DNA of 64,000 nucleotides from Actinomyces urinae (GCF_900119695.1 NZ_LT632546.1:1-64000), one strand, 5' to 3'. Shown: positions 29,520 through 38,112, counted from the first letter of the stretch. Translations and numbers: made by a program. The notes: generated by a model from the letters alone, not told the origin.

Positions 29520-29538
29520 ACAATACCCCAGGGGGTTT
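29520..29538 (-). promoter_or_regulatory. CsoR/CstR-like operator overlapping promoter
   Basis: The plus strand reads ATACCCCAGGGGGTTT (29523-29538), close to the ATACCC-N3-GGGGT pattern of CsoR-family repressors that sense copper or persulfide. On the minus strand a TATTGT -10-like hexamer (29525-29520) overlaps it, about 27 nt upstream of the CPxCN gene. Motif-based; the regulator gene is not in the window. Confidence 0.5.
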
Positions 29539-29668
29539 CGTCCCGACAGCGCTCCCCGCTCAATGAGGTTTTTATTCAGGAGGGAGCGGCCACCTCCCTC
29601 ATCAATCAAGAACGCCCGGACGGTTGCTGTCTGGCGCTACGTGATGGGAACTGCCTCACTTTGCTCCT

Positions 29669-30425
29669 CTACCCGAGGACGCTAACGAGTCCGCGCGCAA
29701 ATACCAGGGTGGCCCCGACGCTGGCGACGATCATCGCGAAATTGCGCGCCTGCTGCTTAGTAATGTGCGACGAGACTTTGCGCGCCGCGACGGTACCAAC
29801 CCCCGTCCCAGCAAGACCTGCAACGAGGGTCGCAACCGCCAGGCGCCCGTCGTGCGGGTCGTACCCAACTGCCAGTTTCAAAGGAATATTCACCGCGTTC
29901 ATTGCCAAGAAATACACCTGCAATGTCGCAGCGAAACTGTGTTGCGACCACTGCGCCGCCCGCGCATAGGCCGTAAGGACCGGCCCCGCCTGCCCCACCG
30001 ATGCGGACAAGAATCCACCCATTCCGCCGGTGAAATACATTGGGAAGACGCCCTTGCATCCGAGGCATATTTCGCGCAAAAACGGTGAACGCAACGAGAG
30101 CCGGCATTATCAGCCCCACCACAATGTCCATCAGGGATGCATCCAAGTTGCGGGTTAGTAGCACCGTCGCGAAAATCACCGGCACCGCCGCCACGAAGAA
30201 GCGAATCGCGATCACCCAGTCCACGTACTTACGCTTCTCGATTAGTAACGTTCCAGCCGTAACTGAACCAATTATGTTGCCCCACAGCACCCCTTCTGCG
30301 GGACCAAACAAAGCGATAAAAACCGGGGCCGCCACCAGCCCAAAGCCCATCCCAGCAATGCTCTGAACGCCCGACGCCACCAATGTTGCGCCCACAATCA
30401 CCAAAAGCGCCCACGCCATTCCCAT
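29669..30425 (-). pseudogene. TauE/SafE family sulfite/anion exporter, frameshifted
   Basis: Two overlapping frames together make one complete TauE/SafE permease of about 250 residues. The first (from 30425) gives the N-terminal helices, including SGVQSIAGMGFGLVAAPVFI, up to about VFARNMPRMQG. The second frame resumes with FPMYFTGGMGGFLSASVGQAGP, the second family repeat, and runs to the stop at 29669. One extra base near 30040-30075 accounts for the shift (766 nt from the upstream GTG is 3n+1). TauE proteins are membrane exporters of sulfite or sulfonates. The shift may be a real mutation, a sequencing error or, less likely, programmed. Confidence 0.8.
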
Positions 30426-30667
30426 GGCCCTCACCCTACTCCCGGCTACTTCCTCGCGCCCAGTGTGTCAGCCGGCAGCTGCCGCGCTTCGCAGCGCAAG
30501 CGCCCCGTATACCTAGCAAGCCCCTCGCGTTTTAGGCTCTGTTCAACTTTGCGCCTCGTTTAATGATTTGCGAGGTTCTATCGGCCTCGGAATTGGGTAC
30601 TACTCGTCGGGAACTGCTGTTTTGAACCCTGGTTAGCCAGTGGTGACGAAAAGCACCCGCTAAGCGT

Positions 30668-30696
30668 TTGAATTCCGGCCACCGGTTTCATAAAGT
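30668..30696 (+). promoter_or_regulatory. Promoter of initiator tRNA gene
   Basis: -35 TTGAAT (30668-30673), 17-nt spacer, -10 TAAAGT (30691-30696). The predicted start near 30703 leaves about 5 nt of 5' leader before the tRNA. The -10 is identical to that of the rRNA promoter at 372-400. Confidence 0.65.
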
Positions 30697-30707
30697 TGAA
30701 GTACCGA

Positions 30708-30784
30708 CGCGGGGTGGAGCAGTTCGGTAGCTCGCCGGGCTCATAACCCGGAGGTCGTCAGTTCAAATCTGGCCCCCGCTACCA
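30708..30784 (+). tRNA. Initiator tRNA-fMet (CAU)
   Basis: A 77-nt cloverleaf with encoded CCA. The anticodon CAT is at 30742-30744. Initiator signatures: unpaired position 1-72, A11-U24 in the D stem, and three consecutive G-C pairs (GGG/CCC) closing the anticodon stem. The 1-72 mismatch is C-U, whereas most bacterial initiators have C-A. The T arm has TTCAAAT. A Rho-independent terminator follows directly. Confidence 0.96.
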
Positions 30785-30789
30785 CTTAG

Positions 30790-30821
30790 ATCTCGTCACA
30801 TTTCGATGTGGCGAGATTTTT
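30790..30821 (+). terminator. Terminator after tRNA-fMet
   Basis: A 12-bp nearly perfect stem (ATCTCGTCACAT with its complement) around a TTCG tetraloop, followed by TTTTTAT. It starts 6 nt after the tRNA, so the tRNA is a single-gene unit. Confidence 0.9.
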
Positions 30822-30917
30822 ATTGCTCTACGGCACCCCCAATAGCCACCAGGTTGAGGTTGAACGGGCGGTCCGATCAAACCGCATCCCAACCGGAGCT
30901 CATTCCTCCTTCGTCAA

Positions 30918-31142
30918 CGATTCAGATCCAAAGTGGCTAAAACAGGTCCTATAACCCCAGTTTCCCTCACGGTTAGGCTCTTATCTACCACCTCCAGCGC
31001 GATTCAGACCCAAAGTGGCGAAACCGGCAGACAAAACGGGCAGTTCCCCTCACAAACGGTCATCCACCTGTCGGGTTCGAGCAGTATTCAGACCCAAAGT
31101 GCCTGAAACACCCTCCCAGATGATCAGTTCCCCTCACGGACG
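30918..31142 (+). repeat. 83-bp-pitch intergenic repeat array D (3 units)
   Basis: Three plus-oriented units with ATTCAGA(C/T)CCAAAGTG at 30920, 31002 and 31086 (82 and 84 bp apart), each ending near AGTT(T/C)CCCTCAC. They lie between the initiator tRNA and a secreted coiled-coil gene. The remainder of the gap to 31364 shows no other clear feature. Confidence 0.8.
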
Positions 31143-31364
31143 GTCGTAGCACCGCTCCTCCGCCGCAGCGCCCGATCACGCTCCCTCGGCCCGATCCTCT
31201 TCACTCCGCCCCGCCGTTCGCGCAATGAATTAGAGGAAATCTCAGCGCTTAATCATCAGCACGCCGTCCTCGCGAGGAATCTAAAGATGTACCGTTCCTC
31301 GCGAAAACTGTTTATCCTTGTGCTAAGAACGCTCACAGAAAGGTGGCGGCCAAGGGTCAAGACC

Positions 31365-32321
31365 ATGAAAACGGGAAAGATTTTAGTCTCAGCGCTACTC
31401 GTCGCGGCGCTGGTGCTTGGCTTCGGCTTCATCGCATTTCACTACCTGACAAAATCGCAAAACAGTTGCGCTGAGGCCAGCGAAAACCACGCCGCCGCTG
31501 TAGAACAGTACGAAACCGAAGCCGCGAAAGCTCGGGAATTACTAAACTTTTTCAACGATGAAAACTCCTTTGGGTACGCCACCAGCGACGAAGCCGCTCC
31601 CCTCATCAAAGCAACCCGAGAAGCGTTGAACGAAGCACCCGAGGCTGTTGCGACTTGTTCCTCCGCTGCCGACGCGAAAGCAATCACTCGTACTGCTCAC
31701 GACGTCGAAGCGCGCACAAAAACCCTCATCGAATCGGTCCAAAAACTCACCGAAGGCGTACTAAACTGCGCAGCGCCCGTTATCAGTGAGAAGAACGGCG
31801 AATACCGAACCGCGATTACCGAGGCTCTGGCTAGCGCGAAAGCGAGCCTAGCGAAAGCAAACTCCTCCGAAGGATACGGGAAAGTCGAAGGATCACTGAA
31901 CCTTCTGATGGACGCGCAACGCCTAGTCGACTCACCGCCCGAAATACCCGAGGTGCCCAGTGAGCTGAACAGTATTGCCGATCTGCGCACGGCCAACGCT
32001 ACGCTCGACCGGATAAGCGAAATAAAATCTAATGCCGAACACTACTCCGCCGCGCTCAAAGGCTCCATCGACAAATACAGCAACGAGCTAGACAAGAAAA
32101 AGGAAGAGCAGAAGAAGCAAGATGAGGCCAAGAAGCGTCGCGAAGAAGAGGAACGCAGGTCCTCTTGCAACGACATCATCGTAGTTGGAAAGCAGTGTAC
32201 TAACTACAAGGAAATCCAGTATCTTTCGTCAAACGGTTGGGATCTGGACAGCGCTATCCAGGACGCGCAAAGTGAAGGGTGCGCCAGCATCAAACCCGAC
32301 AGCAATCCTTGCAGCAACTGA
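31365..32321 (+). CDS. Membrane-anchored coiled-coil protein, hypothetical
   Basis: A 318-residue protein with an N-terminal membrane anchor (KILVSALLVAALVLGFGFIAFHYL), an Ala/Glu-rich helical ectodomain, and a strongly charged coiled coil (SNELDKKKEEQKKQDEAKKRREEEE, about 250-275, given here in part). The last 50 residues hold four cysteines, with CNDIIVVGKQCTNY and two further ones near the end, and may form a small disulfide-bonded module. The ATG at 31365 has AAGGG about 9 nt upstream; the longer frame from 31287 lacks support. Not recognised as a named family. It stands alone between repeat arrays. Confidence 0.75.
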   Translation: MKTGKILVSALLVAALVLGFGFIAFHYLTKSQNSCAEASENHAAAVEQYETEAAKARELLNFFNDENSFGYATSDEAAPLIKATREALNEAPEAVATCSSAADAKAITRTAHDVEARTKTLIESVQKLTEGVLNCAAPVISEKNGEYRTAITEALASAKASLAKANSSEGYGKVEGSLNLLMDAQRLVDSPPEIPEVPSELNSIADLRTANATLDRISEIKSNAEHYSAALKGSIDKYSNELDKKKEEQKKQDEAKKRREEEERRSSCNDIIVVGKQCTNYKEIQYLSSNGWDLDSAIQDAQSEGCASIKPDSNPCSN

Positions 32322-32520
32322 CGGCCTGCGGCCCTACCTGGAGGAGGCTGGTAACTTAGTCCTGCCTCCCCGCTACTCCCTCTATTTTAACGACAGTACC
32401 TGAGCGATATGAGCGCGCCGTTGGCATGCGCATCACTTTGCGTACTCTCCGTTGCGAGACCGAACCTACCATACGGCATAGGGCGTCTCAGCTTGGCCTC
32501 TTGACATGGCTCACAACCAC

Positions 32521-32780
32521 GTCCGTGAGGGAAAGCGCCTGTTTCTGCTGGTTTGTTGGCAGTTCCTATCTGAATCATGCGCAAGTCGCAGGCTCTAGTC
32601 CCGATCGTGAGGGGAACTGCCCGTTTAGGTGCCTGTTTTAGCCACTTCGGGTCTGAATCGATTCCCCACAACAAGCTATTGGGTAGATGCTGCTCGACAT
32701 GACGAGAAGCCGACCAGCTCCACCTCGTCAAGGCCTCCAGGGCGGAAAGCATTCGGTAGAGTCACTTTAGGTCTGAATGC
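32521..32780 (-). repeat. Intergenic repeat array E (2 units + 1 partial)
   Basis: Minus-oriented units at about 32521-32577 and 32603-32660, their TCTGAAT ends 83 bp apart, plus an isolated half (ACTTTAGGTCTGAATGCC) near 32763 just before the ychJ-like gene. No gene is supported elsewhere in 32322-32798. Confidence 0.75.
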
Positions 32781-32798
32781 CGGCAGAGAGAGAAACCC

Positions 32799-33161
32799 AT
32801 GTGCCCTTGCGGTTCTGAAAAACCCTACGATCAGTGTTGCGCCCCTTTCCATCGGGGAGGCAACCCGCCCACTGCCGAACTCCTTATGCGTGCCCGGTAC
32901 AGTGCCTTTGCGCGTAAAGACCGTGATTTCCTGCTCCACACCTGGCATCCCAGAACCAGACCGAACTCCCTCACCTTCGACGACTCCATTACATGGACAG
33001 GCCTCGAGATCATCAAAACCGTGAGGGGACAGCAACCCGACTCCATGGGCATGGTCCACTTCCGCGCGCACTACCTCACCCCGCAAGGCCCGGGCGTACA
33101 GGAAGAACGCTCACGATTCATCCGCCCAGAGGATGGCTCCCCTTGGGTATACGTCGATTAG
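32799..33161 (+). CDS. YchJ family SEC-C metal-binding protein
   Basis: A 120-residue UPF0225/YchJ-type protein. The N-terminal SEC-C-like zinc motif (CPCGSEKPYDQCCAPFH) is complete, followed by the family's TAELLMRARYSAFARKDRDFLLHTWHP block and an SnoaL/NTF2-like C-terminal fold (VHFRAHY, ERSRFIRPEDG.WVYVD). Function is not established. No strong ribosome binding site (GAGAGAGAAACCC precedes the ATG). It stands alone between a repeat array and a convergent secreted-protein gene. Confidence 0.92.
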   Translation: MCPCGSEKPYDQCCAPFHRGGNPPTAELLMRARYSAFARKDRDFLLHTWHPRTRPNSLTFDDSITWTGLEIIKTVRGQQPDSMGMVHFRAHYLTPQGPGVQEERSRFIRPEDGSPWVYVD

Positions 33162-33313
33162 TTTTTGAGGACGAAGCTGGCCCCCTCGCGCCACGCCTCA
33201 GTTTCGCTTGCGATCTGCTTAACCTGGGCAGCACGATCCTCGCGCATACTGAGGATCAATGAGGCCCGGTAGGCTCCTGTCAACGGTCTGGGTTTCATCC
33301 GGACGCTTGGAGT

Positions 33314-34156
33314 CTAGTAGCTAGGTTTTGTAAGTGAGATGATGGGCCTACGCACCTCGAACTCGCTGCTGGTAGACGTGGTAGTACGCTGCCTTGGCAT
33401 ATCGAAACTGGAACCAGCCACACTAACCTTCGCGTCCCACACGGTAGTCACGGACACGTGAGTTCGGCCTTCGTTACGGTAGGTCCAAGTGATCGACTCG
33501 TTCGGATATGGCGCGCCATCGGTGGAAACAACCAGCTCAGAGGCACCTCCGCCAGGTTCGTTGAACTGGATCTGGTGCTCTCGAACGCTCCAATTTACGG
33601 TAACGTCAAACCCATCGACGTTTACCGAGTTAGTCGGCTTCTCCCCAGTCATATACACAATTGTTGGCACCGTGGCAAAAACCCAACCCTTATTGGGTTG
33701 AACGTTAACTCGCATGCCTGCCAAGTTCGTATCATCGACCGCTTTCGCAACTATCTGTGACAGATCTACCGGACGATACTCAACCTCACCATCGGAGGTG
33801 CTACCGCCGGTTGGAGCCTGAACTCGACCAGTAACCGGATCAAAACACAGCTGATGCGCATGACTGCCATTAGAGAACCGGCGCAAACCACACACCTCAA
33901 GCGTGTCCCAGCCCGCCTTGCCAGCCGAATCAAACCGAACGCCCTTAGAACCATCAGGAACCAAACCCAAATCATAGATGCCGACATGCGGAAAAATTGG
34001 CGACGACAACGAGGGAAGAGCATTTCCCGGCTCGGTAGCTCCAGTCAAGGGATCTCTTCCGTTGGTTTGTGCAAACGACACATTGCTCGCTCCTAGCGAT
34101 ATAACCAAGATGAAACCTAAGAGCACTCTCACCGTTGGATTAATCATCATCTGCAT
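33314..34156 (-). CDS. Secreted protein, hypothetical
   Basis: A 280-residue protein with a signal peptide (VRVLLGFILVISLGASNVSFAQ, cleavage after SFA). The mature part is beta-rich with two cysteines (LEVCGL and HQLCFDP) and a C-terminal segment with Thr/Ser-rich MPRQRTTTSTSS; no anchor or catalytic motif is apparent. ATG codons at 34156 and 34150 are both possible; GAAGG precedes. The start overlaps the end of the upstream lipoprotein gene, indicating one operon and a likely shared role on the cell surface. Family not recognised with confidence. Confidence 0.75.
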   Translation of the reverse strand: MQMMINPTVRVLLGFILVISLGASNVSFAQTNGRDPLTGATEPGNALPSLSSPIFPHVGIYDLGLVPDGSKGVRFDSAGKAGWDTLEVCGLRRFSNGSHAHQLCFDPVTGRVQAPTGGSTSDGEVEYRPVDLSQIVAKAVDDTNLAGMRVNVQPNKGWVFATVPTIVYMTGEKPTNSVNVDGFDVTVNWSVREHQIQFNEPGGGASELVVSTDGAPYPNESITWTYRNEGRTHVSVTTVWDAKVSVAGSSFDMPRQRTTTSTSSEFEVRRPIISLTKPSY

Positions 34157-34766
34157 CCTTCATTTGAAGCTCCACGACTTTCCACCCGTCGCGCCAGACA
34201 ACTTCTACAGCACCTATGATGTCTGCGTCCTCATATCTGACTATCTCACCCGTCGGGCCCTCGTGAAGGACGTGTTTCGGGACAAAAGCTGCTAGCTGAG
34301 TACCATACTCTGCCTCAGGGCGACTCCCTCCGTCTAAGCTTCCGTTCACCTTGGTGACCTGAAGCTCGTAGTCTTCATAGTACGAACCTTCTTCGATGAC
34401 TTTCCTCATACGATCTAAAAAGCTGTTGCATGATGCAGAGTCTTCAATACATAACGATGCAAATGCCTCAATATCCTGAGTAGCGCCTGTATATCCAAAC
34501 ATTTCCAGTACATACACAGAAAACGCCTGCGCTCCTAGTACGGAGTGCTCGTGTGCCTCGGCCGGCATTTCTGGCTTGGGGTGCGGGTAGAGCACGTCTG
34601 CCGGTGGGATTGTCGGGGCCGTGCTTGACGCTTCAGTTGCGGTTTGGGAAGCAAGAGAAGTTTGGGCATCCTCGGCCCCATTCTTCTCCGGTGAAGAACA
34701 CCCTACGATGCCCACGCTAAACAAACTTAGTATGGCCACAGCTGTCATGGTTTTGGGATGGCGCAT
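34140..34766 (-). CDS. DUF6318-like lipoprotein
   Basis: A 208-residue lipoprotein. Start at 34766: GAGGAG lies 9 nt upstream and the lipobox (SVGIVGC, Cys near 23) is then well placed. A Ser/Thr/Ala linker precedes YPHPKPEMPAEAHEHSVLGAQAF, the pattern of the actinobacterial DUF6318 family, with paired cysteines LCIEDSASC and a beta-rich C terminus ending WKVVELQMKDADDD. Function unknown. The stop overlaps the start of the secreted-protein gene downstream by 11 to 17 nt. Confidence 0.8.
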   Translation of the reverse strand: MRHPKTMTAVAILSLFSVGIVGCSSPEKNGAEDAQTSLASQTATEASSTAPTIPPADVLYPHPKPEMPAEAHEHSVLGAQAFSVYVLEMFGYTGATQDIEAFASLCIEDSASCNSFLDRMRKVIEEGSYYEDYELQVTKVNGSLDGGSRPEAEYGTQLAAFVPKHVLHEGPTGEIVRYEDADIIGAVEVVWRDGWKVVELQMKDADDD

Positions 34767-34954
34767 CGCACTGAACTCCTCGCATGTGAAACCTGTACAA
34801 GGAAAGTACGACATAACCGCGCCAATTCATAGACCGTCTCAAAAACTGTGAATAACTCGGACCAGAACGAGCGCTTGTCCAGCTCGGTGTTATGCCACTT
34901 TCAAAAAGATAGCAATATGCGTGTCGAAGGCACGCCTTGAAAAGATTTATGAGA

Positions 34955-34980
34955 ACTTCTGGCACTATGGATCTGAATCG
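34955..34980 (-). repeat. Solitary partial repeat unit F
   Basis: One minus-oriented end of the intergenic family: GGCACTATGGATCTGAATCG, just upstream of the TM2-domain gene. The other end is not recognisable. Confidence 0.5.
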
Positions 34981-35020
34981 CGAGTGAAAGCCAAACACCG
35001 GTTGGAGAGGAGGTGCCCCG

Positions 35021-35674
35021 ATGAGCGCATTTCCGCAACCTGAAAAAGACTGGAACATCGACGAGAACGACGCGGACAACGAGTCTGAGACCCCAAATGC
35101 CCGCAGACATAGCCTCCCTCAGCTTCGAGACAACGATTTCCGAGGAGACACTGCACGCATCGATCATGCATCCGCCACTTCCCCACGGGCACCACGCATT
35201 CCCCGGGTGATCGGTAATGCCAATACCAGCCACTCGCAGGCAGACCGCAATTCATGCCGGGCGCCTATGCCGACGGATGACTCAGAGGGAATCCAGGGCA
35301 AGCGACCCGAACCTTCGCCAGATACAACAAGTGAAATGGCGGTGACCTCGGAAACCTATGTGGTTACGAAGATAAAACATGCTTTTCAGACCCTAAATAC
35401 CAGCCTCAACAATCGCCGAGATGCCGACAACAAGCCGCAGAAAGACAGGATCGTGGCTGGCATGCTGGCCATTTTGCTGGGCGCGTTTGGGACCCACAAC
35501 TTTTACCTAGGCAAATACAAGCTAGCGGTGATCCAGCTGCTGATCACCTTGCTATCTGCGCTCGGGCTCGCTCCCATAGTTGCTATGTGGGGAATTTTCG
35601 AGGGGATCATGTACCTCTTCGGTTCGGACCCGAAATGGAAAGTCGACGGGTGGGGACGTCCTCTCGCCAACTAG
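35021..35674 (+). CDS. TM2 domain-containing protein
   Basis: A 217-residue protein with a long hydrophilic, charged, apparently disordered N-terminal half (1-135) and a C-terminal TM2 domain: KDRIVAGMLAILLGAFGTHNFYLGK, then a second helix (AVIQLLITLLSALGLAPIVAMWGIFEGIMYL). The G-x-G-x-HxFYLG motif at the first helix-loop border is characteristic. Function of bacterial TM2 proteins is unknown. GAGGAGG lies 6 nt before the ATG. The N-terminal extension is longer than in most relatives. Confidence 0.88.
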   Translation: MSAFPQPEKDWNIDENDADNESETPNARRHSLPQLRDNDFRGDTARIDHASATSPRAPRIPRVIGNANTSHSQADRNSCRAPMPTDDSEGIQGKRPEPSPDTTSEMAVTSETYVVTKIKHAFQTLNTSLNNRRDADNKPQKDRIVAGMLAILLGAFGTHNFYLGKYKLAVIQLLITLLSALGLAPIVAMWGIFEGIMYLFGSDPKWKVDGWGRPLAN

Positions 35675-35705
35675 GTGATCCTCCTTTGCGGTACAGGACG
35701 AATCA

Positions 35706-35848
35706 CGATTCAGACCAGAAGTGCCACAAGATGGCCCCTGACATGCCACTTCCCGTCGGAATCGCAATCATACAGAGGCAATTTCGTCGCGATTCCGACC
35801 TAAACTGCCGTGGCTAGCTCAGGTTTCCGGCATTTTCCGTCTGAATGT
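35706..35848 (+). repeat. Intergenic repeat array G (2 units)
   Basis: Two plus-oriented units, conserved starts at 35708 and 35792 (84 bp apart). Unit 1 ends CACTTCCCGTCGGAATCG; unit 2 ends TTTTCCGTCTGAATG, again mixing end types. They are more degenerate than the other arrays. The rest of the gap to 36058 shows nothing clear. Confidence 0.65.
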
Positions 35849-36058
35849 CTCTCCAAACCCTCACGGTCTGCCTCCGAATGCCCTCACCTAGCCTCCCCTG
35901 CTAATCCTCCGCACTCGGTATCCCTAGGCACCGCTCGGCCCCGGCTCATATGCTCTCCATGACCTACAGGTTTCCCCAGGCATCGCTCCGCACATGGCGT
36001 CCACAACCCTCGCCGGCGAACACTCCTCGAACATCACCATCATGATGCCCTTTCATGC

Positions 36059-37165
36059 ATGGAGAACCTTCACAACATCACAACATGGGCGCAATCAGGT
36101 CGCACCATCACGAGGCGCAAAAACAGTAGCCGCGTCAGACTCGCCTACGGGCTCTGGGCTCAAATTCAACCTGGCCCTCCTTGGGAAATCTGGGAAGCCG
36201 TCCAAAAGGAGCGCGCCCGCCGCGTACTTAACATGTCTGCCGAAGGCACGGCCCTAGACGGAATCATCGCCGCCCTCATCCACGGTGCACCAATCCCACA
36301 CAACACTTGGGATATCGAGCTCATCACGGGAGTCAAGCATTCTCGCCACCACTCCAAATGCAAGCTACGTTTCGTAGGCGAGGCCGCTTACCAGTGGTTT
36401 GGCAACGCCCTCGGTATTTTGCCAGCACAAGTACCGTCCGGTTCGCCTGGAACGAGCCTCGAGCCATCCGCGCCAACGCGCAGCCACAACCTGCCTCAAA
36501 TCCGCGAGGCAGTGGTCAAACGAAGCTCCAGAACCCTTCCCACTTCCGCCTACACAACAATCGATGGCATGAAGACGCTGAGGTGGGACTACCTCTGCGT
36601 GGAACTACTGGCGCGCCACCCCGCGCGCCATTGTGTGCCCATTGTCGACTGGTTCATCCAGCAACGAGTCCGTGAGCACAAACGTGACCGGGCCACCGTC
36701 GAGGCAGCCTTTCGGATCATCCTTCTGAGGCTCGAAACAATCCTGGCAAGCCGCAAAGATCACCGTGGAAAACGACGCGCACGGCGCAATCTGCGTCTCA
36801 TCTCACCCTGGTCGGAAAGTATCGGCGAATCACTGCTAAGACTCGAACTCCATCGTTTCGGATTTCCTCCCGCCACCGAACAATTCGAAATCGGAGAAGG
36901 CAGACGCCGCTACTTCACGGACTTCGCGTACCCCTCCAAGGGGCTCGCGCTCGAATTTGACGGCATCATCAAATACGACGGTAGCCTGGCAAACCCCGAG
37001 ACTGCCCTGCATGACGAGCGCCAACGCGAAGAGATTATCCGCAAAAAGCTGCCACACCTTGAACGGTTCACCTGGGGAGAGTTCAAATCTGGGAGCCTCG
37101 CCACTCGGCTCGGCAAACTTAGATCCAGATACTTTCCCGGAGTATTAACGAGGCACCTCATCTGA
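36059..37165 (+). CDS. AbiEi-like/DUF559 endonuclease-fold protein
   Basis: A 368-residue member of a large actinobacterial family with a degenerate AbiEi-type N terminus and a C-terminal DUF559 (Vsr-like, PD-(D/E)XK) fold. C-terminal motifs: ESLLRLELHRFGFPPATEQFEI, then RRRYFTDFAYPSKGLALEFDGIIKY with the acidic catalytic positions (D in TDFAYP, E and D in ALEFDG) and an R-x-E-E-basic helix. The biological role is unknown; a nuclease activity is inferred from the fold. No partner toxin gene is adjacent. The start is weakly supported, with no clear ribosome binding site. Confidence 0.8.
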   Translation: MENLHNITTWAQSGRTITRRKNSSRVRLAYGLWAQIQPGPPWEIWEAVQKERARRVLNMSAEGTALDGIIAALIHGAPIPHNTWDIELITGVKHSRHHSKCKLRFVGEAAYQWFGNALGILPAQVPSGSPGTSLEPSAPTRSHNLPQIREAVVKRSSRTLPTSAYTTIDGMKTLRWDYLCVELLARHPARHCVPIVDWFIQQRVREHKRDRATVEAAFRIILLRLETILASRKDHRGKRRARRNLRLISPWSESIGESLLRLELHRFGFPPATEQFEIGEGRRRYFTDFAYPSKGLALEFDGIIKYDGSLANPETALHDERQREEIIRKKLPHLERFTWGEFKSGSLATRLGKLRSRYFPGVLTRHLI

Positions 37166-37228
37166 ACATTGAAAACGAAGCGCTACTACACGTGTTGAAA
37201 CTCATCTCAAGGCTCGTGCGCGCGCTCC

Positions 37229-37546
37229 CTATGACACAATTTTTAAGCCGGCAACGCCCGCAACAATCATGCCTATGAAGACCAATTTCAAAGCTGTTAG
37301 CGTCTCCACCCCAGCGAATGCCGCCCACAACACCGTGGTTGCCGCACCAATCCCAACCCAAATCGCGTACGATGTTCCAACCGGCAAGTCACGTAGCGCA
37401 AAATACAGGCCACCCACAGAGATTATCGAACCGACCACAAAGCTCAATGCATTTAGCAAAGTGAGCGCACCACCCGCCATGCGGTCCAATGCACTCGCCC
37501 ACATGGACTCAAACATCGCGGAAACCACTAGAACCACCCACGCCAT
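37229..37546 (-). CDS. Small multidrug resistance (SMR) family transporter
   Basis: A 105-residue four-helix SMR protein that works as an antiparallel dimer exchanging protons for small cations. The essential membrane glutamate is present in the first helix (VSAMFESMWASALDRM, Glu13), with the TSYAIWVGIGAATTVLWA block in helix 3. The helix-1 pattern is closer to SugE/Gdx (guanidinium exporters) than to EmrE, but substrate is inference. Its start overlaps the macro-domain gene by 19 nt, so the two are co-translated. Confidence 0.9.
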   Translation of the reverse strand: MAWVVLVVSAMFESMWASALDRMAGGALTLLNALSFVVGSIISVGGLYFALRDLPVGTSYAIWVGIGAATTVLWAAFAGVETLTALKLVFIGMIVAGVAGLKIVS

Positions 37547-38112
37547 CGGTGTCCTCCTTGATCAACTTCGAACGAGCCCGCCGCTAAAGTTAGCTCCGAT
37601 TCAAACAATGTGCGAGCATTCTCATTCATAACCGCAAAAACAATCGTTTGCAAAGCTCTGCAAGCACCATTCTCTGCACTGCTCCAGGCCATCACAGCTG
37701 AAGCCGCGACGCGCGCGACCTCGTCCATCTCCCAACCGTACGCGCCAGCAGAAATAGCTGGAAAAGCCACCGATCGAGCACCTAACTGTGTTGCCAGCTC
37801 CAAAGAGTTTCGAAATGCCGACTCGAGCAGATGCGGATCATCCTCGCCTGCATGCCGATTCGGCCCAACTGTGTGGATGACCCAAAGTGCGTGCAGATCG
37901 TATGCCCTTGTAGCTACGGCCTGCCCAGTTGGTAGTCCGTCCGGCAACTCCGTGTCCCGTATCCTGCGGCATTCCTTAAGCAAACCTGGACCAGCTGCCC
38001 TATGAATTGCACCGTCAACACCGCCTCCTCCCAGCAACGAGGAGTTTGCCGCATTCACAATCACATCGACTTCGAGCAGCGTTATATCTGCAACCTCGAC
38101 GATTAAGTTCAA
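37528..38112 (-). CDS. Macro domain protein (ADP-ribose deacetylase type)
   Basis: A 194-residue MacroD-type protein. The ADP-ribose-binding loops are intact: VIVNAANSSLLGGGGVDGAIHRAAG near the N terminus and AFPAISAGAYGWEMDEVA in the middle, with CRRIRDTELPDGLPTGQAV between. Relatives hydrolyse O-acetyl-ADP-ribose or remove mono-ADP-ribose from proteins. The start is TTG with GGGAGG 5 nt upstream. The protein runs about 25 residues beyond the usual end, and this tail overlaps the SMR gene in another frame. Confidence 0.93.
   Translation of the reverse strand: MNLIVEVADITLLEVDVIVNAANSSLLGGGGVDGAIHRAAGPGLLKECRRIRDTELPDGLPTGQAVATRAYDLHALWVIHTVGPNRHAGEDDPHLLESAFRNSLELATQLGARSVAFPAISAGAYGWEMDEVARVAASAVMAWSSAENGACRALQTIVFAVMNENARTLFESELTLAAGSFEVDQGGHRWRGWF

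Noticed and set aside
36059-37165. DUF559 protein as part of a toxin-antitoxin pair
   Set aside because: No AbiEii-like or other partner gene lies beside it.
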